Counted from the first letter of the stretch, positions 16,186 through 24,191 are shown. The stretch is DNA of 33,688 nucleotides from Leptolyngbya sp. Heron Island J (GCF_000482245.1 NZ_AWNH01000110.1:1-33688), one strand, 5' to 3'. Translations and numbers: made by a program. Notes: generated by a model not told the origin, from the letters alone.

Positions 16186-16539
16186 CTAGCTACGAGGTGG
16201 AAAGGTGCCCTCAAGCGCGATAATATAGTTAATAGTCGTATAGTGTACGCCACTGTCAAGATCTTGATTTCCTCGCGCGCAGTTCTCAGTTGCAAACTGA
16301 CCTTGGCTTCCAAGATGGCGCGTAGATAAACCTTGCCCCTGCCCCTCACCGATGGCAATCCGTCCCCGAAGATCGGGCAAGCCAAACGTATTGCGACCAT
16401 CTCCTCCATAGGTGGTACCTATGATGCTGTACAACGACTGATTTTGCATGATCGACAAGAGTTGACCATCACAAAAGGTCCAACCTCTAGGTGCAAAGTT
16501 GCCTCCAAACATCATAATCTGCCCAATAAATGGTTCCAT
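16186..16539 (-). CDS. Phage tail collar domain protein 2, 117 aa
   Basis: Tandem paralogue of the 15648-16007 product: MEPFIGQIMMFGGNFAPRGW, TFCDGQLLSIM, LYSIIGTTYGGDGRNTFG, LPDLRGRIAIGEGQGQGLS, and the ending HYTTINYIIALEGTFPPRS. As in its neighbour, the central VTLT/HxH segment of longer relatives is missing, so the short form predates the duplication or was inherited by both copies. CGGAGA precedes the ATG at a workable distance. The gap between the two genes is 178 nt. Co-transcription from upstream of 16539 and termination at 15435-15477 would fit. It may act as a surface or adhesive fibre tip, but that is inferred only from the phage homologues. Confidence 0.82.
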   Translation of the reverse strand: MEPFIGQIMMFGGNFAPRGWTFCDGQLLSIMQNQSLYSIIGTTYGGDGRNTFGLPDLRGRIAIGEGQGQGLSTRHLGSQGQFATENCARGNQDLDSGVHYTTINYIIALEGTFPPRS

Positions 16540-16631
16540 AGTTCAAGATCTCCGGGTAACACTAATGATTGTTAATGGTATTATCTCATCCTAATAAGCA
16601 GACCGCTGGACAATGCTTACTCCGTCTACTT

Positions 16632-16731
16632 AGGAATGAGGATTTAATTGGGTCCTATCTTTTGCCGTACAGGCGTTCCATGGAACGCCTCTGCAGACAA
16701 CATTTTTGGGTCTTATAAAATCCTGATCCCT
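16632..16731. mobile_element. Foldback (MITE-like) element, copy 1
   Basis: A 100-bp unit about 94% identical to 22502-22601 in the same orientation. Its ends are imperfect inverted repeats (GGAATGAGGATTT against the complement of AAATCCTGATCCC). The middle carries the perfect 20-bp palindrome AGGCGTTCCATGGAACGCCT. It encodes no protein, so it would need a transposase in trans. The parent element was not found here. Confidence 0.75.
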
Positions 16732-17082
16732 GACAACAGACATTACCGATAACTGCAGATGGATTGTAGTTGAAAAAGGGAATCACAAATGTGTCAAAAA
16801 GAAGGAAACTGATAATCAACTAACTTCTCTTACCTCAATTTAACAAGCTTAGGGATTAGCAAACAAATAAAATACCCATACGAAATTATGTTGCTAGGAT
16901 GTCCTCCCCTTCGTAAGGAGGGGTGCCTTAGGCGGAGGGATCTTGACCAATAGCGCTATATCTCGATAACCCCCTGTAACTCCCCCTAAGCCCAAAGGGC
17001 AGGCTTCGCCAACGTAAGGGAGACAGTAGTCAAGCTAGTTTTTGACAGAGGATATATTATTTTCACACCTGTCCCTTATCTA

Positions 17083-17117
17083 GCATGTAAAAGGCAATAA
17101 AGGTGAGATATGTTGCA
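17083..17117. repeat. 35-bp direct repeat, copy B
   Basis: Partner of 15166-15200. In this copy about 246 nt, including a G/C-rich hairpin block, separates it from the associated TAACTTCTCT segment. That spacing would fit an insertion into an older duplicated unit. Confidence 0.7.
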
Positions 17118-17139
17118 TAGAGGTTATGTAGCGTACCCA

Positions 17140-17194
17140 CTTTTCCCACTATTTTGAGGGTACTCTGCTGTTGACCTTAACACCGTGGGAAAAG
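17140..17194. repeat. Inverted repeat CTTTTCCCAC / GTGGGAAAAG
   Basis: Perfect 10-bp arms at 17140-17149 and 17185-17194 enclose 35 nt. It lies about 210 nt upstream of the small ORF at 17402. The role is unknown. Confidence 0.5.
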
Positions 17195-17401
17195 CGCAAA
17201 AAGTACTCTCATATTCAAGATCTATCAAGCTGACGATATTTAGAACATTAAATACGCTAAATAAACTAGCGGGGACTTAAACATTAGCACACGTTAACCG
17301 AGCCTTAGGGCCACATAGCAACTGTTCTCAGGATAGCCGCTAGCACCCTGAAGGATTTTGGTGACATTCAGTAAACAAGTATCAAACGGGGCAACAATAT
17401 A

Positions 17402-17671
17402 ATGCATCGATCAGTATTTATAAACTATGCTGCTAACTACACCCCGCTGGCCGGCTTCAGCACAACATTCTTATGGATAATTGTAGCAGTTGTTACAGTA
17501 AACCTTGCCAAAAATCAGATGAATAATCCTGATCGTGACGTTATCACCAAGTCCCTGATAACCGGAAATGTGGTGCCTTCATCCGTCTTTGAACCTCCTG
17601 ATGATAACTCTCCTGACCGCACATCGGGTTTAGGCTCCCGCAGTAGCCGACAGGGAGTATCTAATGCGTAG
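17402..17671 (+). CDS. Hypothetical small membrane protein (89 aa)
   Basis: A possible small gene. After a short N-terminus it has one hydrophobic stretch (FSTTFLWIIVAVVTVNLA, about residues 19-37), then a polar, disordered, proline- and serine-rich tail (PPDDNSPDRTSGLGSRSSRQ). That shape fits a small exported or single-pass protein with a flexible tail, a common type of uncharacterised cyanobacterial protein. I do not recognise a family. The ribosome binding site is weak (ACGGGGC about 12 nt before the ATG). No antisense gene overlaps it, so it is not a shadow, but it could be a chance ORF. Confidence 0.35.
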   Translation: MHRSVFINYAANYTPLAGFSTTFLWIIVAVVTVNLAKNQMNNPDRDVITKSLITGNVVPSSVFEPPDDNSPDRTSGLGSRSSRQGVSNA

Positions 17672-17730
17672 ATGGCCTAATCAGCTCTTGACTGATGCAT
17701 CAACCGCTAAGACATAGTTTTGGGTAAGAC

Positions 17731-20454
17731 TCAGGACAGGGGCAGTCGTTTCTCTAAAATACTGCTAATTAACGTCTGGTTTTCTTCACTCTCAGTTTGT
17801 TGGAGATATTCCAGAGCAATCTGTCCAACAGCGGGATTTTTATGGGTAATCGCAATCAGCTGATGTAAGGTTTTTTGAAGTTGAATCTGTTTAAGTCGCT
17901 GGTTAGTAATCATCACAAAGACGAGAATAGCCAGGCTCCAGCATAAACTGGCAGGCAGCAGCGGTAGCCACCATCCGGCTAGAAAGCTAACGTAACAGAG
18001 AACAAACAAGGCTGTTAGCCCCAGAGCACCCACTATGAGAATAGGCAGGGAGAACTTAAACCACCAGGCGACCCAGCAACCTGCTATGGCCCAGGCTAGT
18101 CCCCAAAGTTCTTTGTAGGGGGGTGACCAGGTATTGAGCAGCGGGCGCTTGTCCAGGGCGGCCGCCAGCAGCTGGCTGATAATGTTGGCATGGACGGCGA
18201 TTCCCGACATTTCTTCGCGGGGTAACCCAAACCATGAGGTGTTGTAAGGCGTGCCGACTAAGTTTTGCACGCTTTCAGCCGTGGGGCCAATCAGCACAAT
18301 GCGATCGCGCAGTGTGCCCTGGGGCACCTGGTTGGTCAAGACCTGCTGCAGCGAATAGGTTTGAAATTTACGCTGGGTGCCCCAATAGTTGATTAATATT
18401 TGATAGCCGCCATCGTCAGCCCGCACATAGCCGCCATTGTTGCTGCGAAAAGGACGCAGTGTAGCCTGCCCCAAGCGAATCGTATCGGAGGTTTGAGGAG
18501 AGGTATCAGGATGAATGCCAACGGCTTCCAAATAGGCCAGGGTAATTTTTAGGGCCAGACTATAGTGCAGATTGCCATTGGGGGTACGCACTGATAATAA
18601 GGCTCGCCGCAGGTTGCCATCGGCATCAAACACCTGATCGGTAAATCCCACCTGTCCCTGGCTAGCTAATTTGGCGGGAGCGGCTACCTGATCGCCAATG
18701 ACTTTCTCGATACCCACCAGGTTAGGCATGGTCGCAAATAGCTGGGCGAGTTGGTCTGTACCCGGTCCAACCGGTAAGTCTCGATAAAACACCAGTCCAA
18801 TCTGCCGTGGCTCCTGAGCGTCTAAAGTTTGTAAAGTATCGGCAATTATCTGATCAGGAATGGGGTAGCGCCCTACCTGTTGTAGATCGGCTTCGTTAAT
18901 GGTGACCAGGGTAATCCGAGAATCCATACGTGTGTTGTTATGGCGAAGTTGGAAAAAGCTATCCAACAGAGACCATTCACTGCCCTGTAACCAACCGGTC
19001 AGACACAGCAACCACACGATTAGGGCCGTTCCACAGCCCACCAGCAAAATCCACCAGGGCGGCAGCCGTAAACGTTTGACTTGCTGGCGGCTAGCTAATT
19101 TGGCCTCGGCCAGCACCTGATTGGCTTCACGGGTTGCCGTCAGAGCAAACTGAACCTGTTCTCGCTGTTGTTGTTCTGCTACTAGCTTGGTTTCAATGCG
19201 CTGTTGTTCTTGTTGCTGGCTGGTGCGCAGAAACCGATAGTCCAGATCGCTAAGCTGTTTCTCATCGGCCCAGGCCATGGCTTCCTGGAGGGCAAATCCG
19301 CTCAGTAAATGGCTGGAATCTTTTTGCCCAGTGGCGATCCAGTGACTAAAGGGGTCTGAGTATGGCCGCAGCAGCGACAGCTGGTGGGTTACCCAGGTTT
19401 CATTAAAAATTGTTCGGTATATCGCATTTTTGACCTGGAGATAGCCATGATGATTGACGGCTATCCCTGAGAGCAACAGCTCGGTATGTTCTCGACTGCC
19501 GTCAAAGGCGACGGTCTGGTTTGCCAGGATCTGTTGATAAAGCCCCAGCAGACGCCCCGTCAGGGCAGGCTGGTTGAGAATACGATCGCGAATTGTCCGT
19601 AAATGTTCAGGTTCATCATTGGCTTCCCAATTTTCAATCAACCGGGTTTGGACAACCCAGTCAACCCAGTTAGGCTGGTCTACAGGTGGGGTACCCATTT
19701 CTGTTAATAACTGACAAATCTTTTGGGTTAAAAACGGTTGCCCACCTGTCCACTTGAGGATGTTGGCCAGGGACGACGGTGACAAACCTGAAGTTTGCAG
19801 ACCTGTGGCTAACGGTTCTGCTTCTGTCAAAGAGAACCCAGCTAAGGTCAGCGCTTGACCAATGTTAAAGGGAGTTCTTTGCTTATCCTGGAGCAAATCA
19901 GCAGGGCTGGCTACCCCAAACATGGCAAAGGTAATCCGGTGATAGTTTGGGTCCACCGCCCGCCGGTTATAGCAATAGCGAATGACCGCAAAAAAGTCAT
20001 CCACCGCAAACGGTAAGCCCAATACACTATCCACTTCGTCTAAAAAAATATAGAAATGGTCTTTGGGGCACTGTTCTAATAGCCGATCCACAATAAATCG
20101 GCTCAATTTTTGAGGTAGTGATATCTCTCCCTGGGTCTGCCACCACTGTTGAAACTGGTCAACATCAGCCAGTTGTAAATCGTGCCAAAGTTCAGCCAGC
20201 AGTCCTTTGTACCATTGAACAGGAGTGATGCGTTTGCTACCGATGCTGGTCAGGTCTACCATGGCACAGCGATGCCCGGCCTTTTGTAGACGATATTTAG
20301 TCCGTACCATCAGGGAAGACTTTCCCATCTGCCGAGAGTTTAGGACATAACAAAATGTTCCAGCCGTCAGAGCCTCTAGCAGACTGGTATCTGTCTGTCG
20401 TTCTACATAGGTGGGATCTGTTGCATTCAGCGTACCACCAACCCGATATCGCAT
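17731..20454 (-). CDS. AAA-like NTPase fused to a CHASE2 sensor domain (907 aa)
   Basis: The N-terminus is the same AAA-like chassis as in the two WD40 proteins: YRVGGTLNATDPTYVERQTD, Walker A NSRQMGKSS (Lys45), Walker B FYIFLDEVDS (Asp139, Glu140), FAMFGVASPADL and WTGGQPFLTQKICQ. A Gln-rich coiled coil (about 410-455) and a membrane helix (about 467-488) follow. The next 280 residues form a CHASE2 domain (LLDSFFQLRHNNTRMDSRIT, then GLVFYRDLPVGPG and LRDRIVLIGPTAESV). Three more membrane helices at about 790-860 and a short cytoplasmic tail end the protein. CHASE2 is a predicted extracytoplasmic sensor, usually fused to kinases or cyclases. Here the only enzymatic part is the N-terminal NTPase. 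It lies downstream of another AAA-like gene on the same strand, 334 nt away. No Shine-Dalgarno is evident. Confidence 0.88.
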   Translation of the reverse strand: MRYRVGGTLNATDPTYVERQTDTSLLEALTAGTFCYVLNSRQMGKSSLMVRTKYRLQKAGHRCAMVDLTSIGSKRITPVQWYKGLLAELWHDLQLADVDQFQQWWQTQGEISLPQKLSRFIVDRLLEQCPKDHFYIFLDEVDSVLGLPFAVDDFFAVIRYCYNRRAVDPNYHRITFAMFGVASPADLLQDKQRTPFNIGQALTLAGFSLTEAEPLATGLQTSGLSPSSLANILKWTGGQPFLTQKICQLLTEMGTPPVDQPNWVDWVVQTRLIENWEANDEPEHLRTIRDRILNQPALTGRLLGLYQQILANQTVAFDGSREHTELLLSGIAVNHHGYLQVKNAIYRTIFNETWVTHQLSLLRPYSDPFSHWIATGQKDSSHLLSGFALQEAMAWADEKQLSDLDYRFLRTSQQQEQQRIETKLVAEQQQREQVQFALTATREANQVLAEAKLASRQQVKRLRLPPWWILLVGCGTALIVWLLCLTGWLQGSEWSLLDSFFQLRHNNTRMDSRITLVTINEADLQQVGRYPIPDQIIADTLQTLDAQEPRQIGLVFYRDLPVGPGTDQLAQLFATMPNLVGIEKVIGDQVAAPAKLASQGQVGFTDQVFDADGNLRRALLSVRTPNGNLHYSLALKITLAYLEAVGIHPDTSPQTSDTIRLGQATLRPFRSNNGGYVRADDGGYQILINYWGTQRKFQTYSLQQVLTNQVPQGTLRDRIVLIGPTAESVQNLVGTPYNTSWFGLPREEMSGIAVHANIISQLLAAALDKRPLLNTWSPPYKELWGLAWAIAGCWVAWWFKFSLPILIVGALGLTALFVLCYVSFLAGWWLPLLPASLCWSLAILVFVMITNQRLKQIQLQKTLHQLIAITHKNPAVGQIALEYLQQTESEENQTLISSILEKRLPLS

Positions 20455-20788
20455 AGGCTATAAAAATCTTGGCGTTGCTGATCCTCAGTATGATTTCAAT
20501 GTAACGATCTTGCCGTATTGTGTTTCCAAGCAATCAATTTATATTTTGGATCAACACCTGCAAAATCTTCTCAAGCACTCGCGTTTAAGGTCCTAAAAAT
20601 GTCAAAAGTAGCCCGAGCAAAGCAGGCTCCTTGACGGTTACGTTTTGACTCTTACCTGCTGCATACTCATCTTCGCTCCATAGTTGTCCGATGTCTCAGG
20701 TTGATACAGGGGTTAGGTAACATGAATTAAAAATAACTTACTTTTCTTACCTGCTGAGCCTTCCCTGCTAAGACGTCTCCTGCAGGAA
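20455..20788. other. 334-bp gap between the two minus-strand AAA genes
   Basis: It contains a terminator-like hairpin (20604-20628) behind the HTH-AAA gene and presumably the promoter of the CHASE2 gene. No ORF of note and no clear -10/-35 pair. Confidence 0.5.
20604..20628 (-). terminator. Possible terminator of the HTH-AAA gene
   Basis: On the minus strand AGCCTG pairs with CGGGCT (one wobble) around a 7-nt loop, followed by ACTTTTGAC. It is short, so the call is tentative. Confidence 0.4.
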
Positions 20789-22213
20789 TCAAACCATGGT
20801 TTCCCGAGCAAACGTCTTTAACTGATGGCTGAAATAAAGACGATATAGCTCACAGCTGGGCTTGACGAGGGTTTGCTCAAAACTGACTAATCCCAGGCTA
20901 TCGAGTTTGTAACTCGCGATCCCATCCAGTACCACCCCATCTCCATGGGTGATCACCTGATAGTAGCTGGCCGCCACCGAAGGATCGCTGTTTAACATCG
21001 CCAGACAGCGCTGTAGATGGTCATGATAGATCCCTTGGGCGCTAGCAGCGGTAGCAATGATTTGCTCCAGAGACATCTGACCCTGCTGCAGCGTGTAAAA
21101 TGCCAACCCGGCTAGATGTGGATGGCCGTTAATCAAATAATAAAACGACCGGAATGACTGACCTGCTCGACCATGGAGCAAGGTCTCCACACCATAGCGC
21201 TGAGCCAGGTGGGTGAGCTGTTCCAGGGTAAAGGGGGGTAACCGAATAGGCAACCCGACATTAAATGGTGATTGATTGAGATGGAGTGGCACATAAAGGT
21301 CGGTGGCATGAACCAATACCAACCTTAGCTTTTGCCAGATGGCACTGTCCTTAGACCGTTCATGCCAAACCCTGAGCATCGGCAAAAAGTCTTGGACAAT
21401 TCTCGAGTAGCCAAAGATGCGATTGAGTTCATCAATGCCCAGCACCAATGGAGTCGAGATTTCCTTGAGCACATAGCGCTCAAAATAAAGCTTGCAATTA
21501 ACCTTACTGCCCATTTCTTGATCCCATAGGGCATCCACCTTTGACGGCAGTCCCAGCTGATGACTGGCGTTCGCACATAGCCAGCGGAGAAATTGGTCAA
21601 GATGGTCAAAGATTTCTCGGTCTACTTCCTGAAGATTGAGGGTAATGGTGCGATAGCCCTGACCCTGGGCGTGGTCAAGTAAACGATTGAGTAATGAGCT
21701 TTTCCCCATCCGCCGAGGAGCTTTAATCCTCAAGAGACAGCCGGGATAGCTCAGTTCATTAAACGCACTGGCTTCTTGGGGTAGACGCTCTACATAGAGG
21801 GGAGAATCTAGGGGTAAGGGACCCGATGGAAATCGACTGGCGGCGGTAACTGTCGGCGTCAGAGGTTTGACGGACGGGCGCGGAGAAGCCATCGTCTGGG
21901 CAGCTGGCGCAGCGGTTGGAATCGATACAGCGGCTGGTCTAGGGATTGACTGGGGCTGGTATTTCTGCAAACGCTCAGGGGTCAAAACCAGCCGTAGGCT
22001 TTTTTTGCTAACACTTTCTCCCAGAGCCACCGAAAGTTCTGACCAAAGCTTTGAGCCAATTTGTTTAATATACTCTGTAGCATAGCTAGAACTTTGGGCG
22101 ATTTCAGCATAGCTGCGATGAGACCAGGATTCTTGCAATACCAGGCGCTCAAGCGTCCCCAACTGTCTCTGCAAAAGCCGTTCTACCTTAGGTACAAGCG
22201 TGTCTATGTCCAT
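20789..22213 (-). CDS. vMAP-type HTH plus AAA-like ATPase (474 aa)
   Basis: Residues 1-85 form a helix-rich domain (QRQLGTLERLVLQESWSHRS, YAEIAQSSSYATEYIKQIGS) with a helix-turn-helix look, like the N-terminal domain of vWA-MoxR-associated cyanobacterial proteins. A Pro/Ala-rich linker (90-130) leads to an AAA-like domain: SPLYVERLPQEASAFNELSY, Walker A KAPRRMGKSS (Lys171), Walker B PLVLGIDELNRIF (Asp261, Glu262), and LRLVLVHATDLY as a sensor-like strand. A winged-helix-like NGHPHLAGLAFY region follows. There is no membrane helix, so it should be soluble. Such proteins often carry a C-terminal effector. This one ends after the NTPase. It may regulate or partner the CHASE2-AAA gene downstream on the same strand, but a gap and a possible terminator separate them. 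Confidence 0.82.
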   Translation of the reverse strand: MDIDTLVPKVERLLQRQLGTLERLVLQESWSHRSYAEIAQSSSYATEYIKQIGSKLWSELSVALGESVSKKSLRLVLTPERLQKYQPQSIPRPAAVSIPTAAPAAQTMASPRPSVKPLTPTVTAASRFPSGPLPLDSPLYVERLPQEASAFNELSYPGCLLRIKAPRRMGKSSLLNRLLDHAQGQGYRTITLNLQEVDREIFDHLDQFLRWLCANASHQLGLPSKVDALWDQEMGSKVNCKLYFERYVLKEISTPLVLGIDELNRIFGYSRIVQDFLPMLRVWHERSKDSAIWQKLRLVLVHATDLYVPLHLNQSPFNVGLPIRLPPFTLEQLTHLAQRYGVETLLHGRAGQSFRSFYYLINGHPHLAGLAFYTLQQGQMSLEQIIATAASAQGIYHDHLQRCLAMLNSDPSVAASYYQVITHGDGVVLDGIASYKLDSLGLVSFEQTLVKPSCELYRLYFSHQLKTFARETMV

Positions 22214-22354
22214 CAGGAAGCCAGTGAATCTGTAAAGTAACTAGCTCTCCAGGACAGTGCCAAGATAATTTAACTATCACCGGAGGCGGGTGAGAGTTGA
22301 ACTAATATTTTTCCCACTAGATACTATCACAGTGGGATTTGATTCCTGACCTAA

Positions 22355-22382
22355 GTGACCGATATCTAGAGAAATCGGTCAC
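22355..22382. promoter_or_regulatory. Inverted repeat upstream of the HTH-AAA gene
   Basis: Perfect 9-bp arms (GTGACCGAT and ATCGGTCAC) around 10 nt, 142 nt before the HTH-AAA start, with a second short pair CCCACT/AGTGGG at about 22313-22336. There is no T tract. An operator is possible. The rest of 22214-22501 shows no ORF. Confidence 0.45.
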
Positions 22383-22501
22383 ATTTAGCCAAGATTTAGC
22401 CAAAAATTATTAAAATTTCCCTTTTGTCAATTGTTATCTAGCCCAATTTTTGATCCTTAATCTATTAATCTTGAGCTTGCAGGACTTGATCCCTGGAACT
22501 A

Positions 22502-22601
22502 GGGAATGAGGATTTAATTAGGTCCTATCTTTTGCTGTACAGATGTTCCATGGAACGCCTCTGCAGACAACATTTTTGGATCTTATAAAATCCTGATCCC
22601 T
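22502..22601. mobile_element. Foldback (MITE-like) element, copy 2, abutting the Rieske stop codon
   Basis: Second copy of the unit at 16632-16731. Here the outer ends read CTAGGGA-ATGAGGATTT and the complement of AAATCCTGATCCCTAG, so both termini carry CTAG, as expected for insertion at a TA dinucleotide. The stop codon of the Rieske gene (22600-22602) overlaps the element edge. The central palindrome has two mismatches in this copy. Confidence 0.75.
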
Positions 22602-23052
22602 AGGACACCTTAACCAGGACACTCTCTCCCTCAATCAGGGTCTCATAAGATTCCAGGGGTCTAACGGCAGGCCCAATGGTGACCCTGCCATCCGTAGCAA
22701 ATTCAGAGCCATGACAGGCACAGGAAAATTTATCCGCCTCCCAGTCAACCGTACATCCTTGATGGGTGCATTTGGAGTTGAGAGCAATCACACTGTCAGT
22801 ATTGGCTGGATCGCGAACGACAATCACATTACCCACAGCCAGGCCTTTTTTGGTTAGAAACCCCTTGGTATCTAAATCTGCCACTGTACCAACGGTCTCA
22901 AATCCATCTGGCGCTTCTGACGCTGGTACTGAGTCTCCGACAGCAGGGGTATCGGATGCGGGTTCAGTTGGATTGCAGGCTGCGATCGCAACCGGCAGCG
23001 AAGTCGCCAACATCCCTAGCCCAACAAAATTCATAAACTCACGACGTTTCAT
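22600..23052 (-). CDS. Rieske [2Fe-2S] lipoprotein (150 aa)
   Basis: The start at 23052 (MKRREFMNFVGLG) is preceded by AGGAGAGAAGAG. An upstream in-frame start adds only unrelated residues. The N-terminus has a twin-arginine motif (KRREFM), a hydrophobic stretch and a lipobox IAAC (Cys26), so the protein is probably exported folded by Tat and lipid-anchored. The Rieske boxes are complete: CTHQGC (Cys95, His97, Cys100) and CACHGS (Cys111, Cys113, His114), giving two Cys and two His ligands plus the usual disulfide. It is not the cytochrome b6f Rieske, because it lacks the long membrane anchor and has a lipoprotein leader. It is last in a six-gene run with a di-haem peroxidase, so an electron-transfer role is inferred. 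Its stop codon touches foldback copy 2, so the C-terminus may have been trimmed. Confidence 0.88.
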   Translation of the reverse strand: MKRREFMNFVGLGMLATSLPVAIAACNPTEPASDTPAVGDSVPASEAPDGFETVGTVADLDTKGFLTKKGLAVGNVIVVRDPANTDSVIALNSKCTHQGCTVDWEADKFSCACHGSEFATDGRVTIGPAVRPLESYETLIEGESVLVKVS

Positions 23053-23080
23053 ACTCTCTTCTCTCCTACATTTCTGAAAT

Positions 23081-24184
23081 TTACTGGCCACTACCTGTCG
23101 CATCGAGCCACTGGCGTTTGGTCTGGTCAAGCTGGACCTGGGTTAGGGGGAAAAACCCTAACTCGCTCATCACCTCAGCCATCTCTGTCAGGTAAAAGTT
23201 GACAACAGCTTTGGTGGGTGTGCCTGCTGCTAGCTGTGTTTGATCCACGTAGATAAACAAGGATTGCACTAGCGGATAAGCATTACTTTCAACCGTATCT
23301 AAACTGGCGCTAATGCCGTTGATGGGAATCACCCGAAAGGTGGCAGTAAAGCGCTCATAAAGGGATTGATTGATAGACGCAAGACCATTGGGCACCGTAC
23401 TCAGAGTTTGCATCATCGGCTCTGGGTAGTCATAAAAGGTGGTATTTGCCGTCTTTAGTAACGCCGCCCCATCGGTTGGAAACAGCGTTCGGGTCAATAA
23501 AGCCATCGTCGATGAATTAGGCCCGATCATCCCCCGCTCAATTGTTGTATTTGGCCAACTTGTGTCCACATCGGACCACCTATCCTTGGTCAGAACGGCC
23601 TTTAATTTTTCAAGATCAATGCCGCGGACAAAATCGTTGTCTCGATTGACAACCAGCAGCAGTGGATCTTTGCCAATGGTCAATCCCAGGGGCTGACGGC
23701 CCTTAGCCTGGCACGCCTGAATTTCCGCTTCAGACATGGCCCGGTTAACACTTAAGAAATTAACGCTGCGGTCCTGACAAAATTGTTGAATCGCCTCCCC
23801 TGCCCTCAGCACATTAATATCTAACAAACCACCGTACCCTGCTTGAATCAGCCGCTGATACATCTGTTCATTAAACGCCTGCATCGTTGGGGCGCTGGCT
23901 ATAATGACATCCTTCTGGATTGCTAAGGGTGCATCTCTAGGCAGCGTCACCGAGCTGGTGTTAGCTGTAGGCTCCTGCTGAAGACGGCTGGTGGTCAAGC
24001 TCTCCAAATTTGGATCAATCAGGGGTTCTACCTCATTGACGGCCTGCCTGAACTGGGCATAGGGATTGTTCGGACTGTCCTCCGACTGAGAAACTGCGGC
24101 TTGACCACAGCTGGTGACCAGGCCCAAAAATAACAACAACCTCAAACGCGGCCAGAAGATTTTGAACAAAACAGAATAAACCAT
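23081..24184 (-). CDS. PstS-like periplasmic substrate-binding lipoprotein (367 aa)
   Basis: An N-terminal hydrophobic signal with lipobox VTSC (Cys26) is followed by a low-complexity linker and a type-2 periplasmic binding fold: VIIASAPTMQAFNEQMYQRL near the start of the fold, then FCQDRSVNFLSVNRAMSEAE, PLGLTIGKDPLLLVVNRDND, DLEKLKAVLTKDRWSDV, RGMIGPNSSTMALLTRTLF, and AYPLVQSLFIYVDQ. The I-vNR-(A)M-E-E and YPL-R-L-IY elements are typical of PstS-like phosphate binders, but no ABC permease or ATPase is adjacent, so it more likely serves as a ligand sensor or orphan binder. An AGGA that overlaps the previous stop region precedes its ATG, and the gap to the upstream gene is 7 nt, which implies translational coupling. 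The Rieske gene starts 28 nt downstream. Confidence 0.82.
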   Translation of the reverse strand: MVYSVLFKIFWPRLRLLLFLGLVTSCGQAAVSQSEDSPNNPYAQFRQAVNEVEPLIDPNLESLTTSRLQQEPTANTSSVTLPRDAPLAIQKDVIIASAPTMQAFNEQMYQRLIQAGYGGLLDINVLRAGEAIQQFCQDRSVNFLSVNRAMSEAEIQACQAKGRQPLGLTIGKDPLLLVVNRDNDFVRGIDLEKLKAVLTKDRWSDVDTSWPNTTIERGMIGPNSSTMALLTRTLFPTDGAALLKTANTTFYDYPEPMMQTLSTVPNGLASINQSLYERFTATFRVIPINGISASLDTVESNAYPLVQSLFIYVDQTQLAAGTPTKAVVNFYLTEMAEVMSELGFFPLTQVQLDQTKRQWLDATGSGQ

Positions 24185-24191
24185 GGGTCAA

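Larger units (their letters stand above)
16540..17401. other. 862-bp gene-free region rich in repeats
   Basis: It holds foldback element copy 1 (16632-16731), a repeat fragment at 16812-16836, a C-rich/G-rich stretch at about 16905-17030 with the cyanobacterial-type CCCCTTCGTAAGG hairpin, the 35-bp repeat copy B, and an inverted repeat at 17140-17194. I saw no convincing ORF. Confidence 0.65.

Noticed and set aside
15648-16539. A prophage fragment, because of two tail-collar genes.
   Set aside because: There is no integrase, capsid, portal, terminase or other tail gene nearby, and collar-domain proteins are common as stand-alone bacterial genes.
16905-17030. CRISPR-like or tRNA-like structure in the G/C-rich block.
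   Set aside because: There are no regularly spaced repeats and no cloverleaf. It looks like a dispersed cyanobacterial hairpin repeat.
23053-23130. Longer N-terminus of the Rieske protein.
   Set aside because: The extra residues are unconserved and overlap the end of the PstS-like gene. The MKRREF start has a strong ribosome binding site and a Tat/lipoprotein leader.
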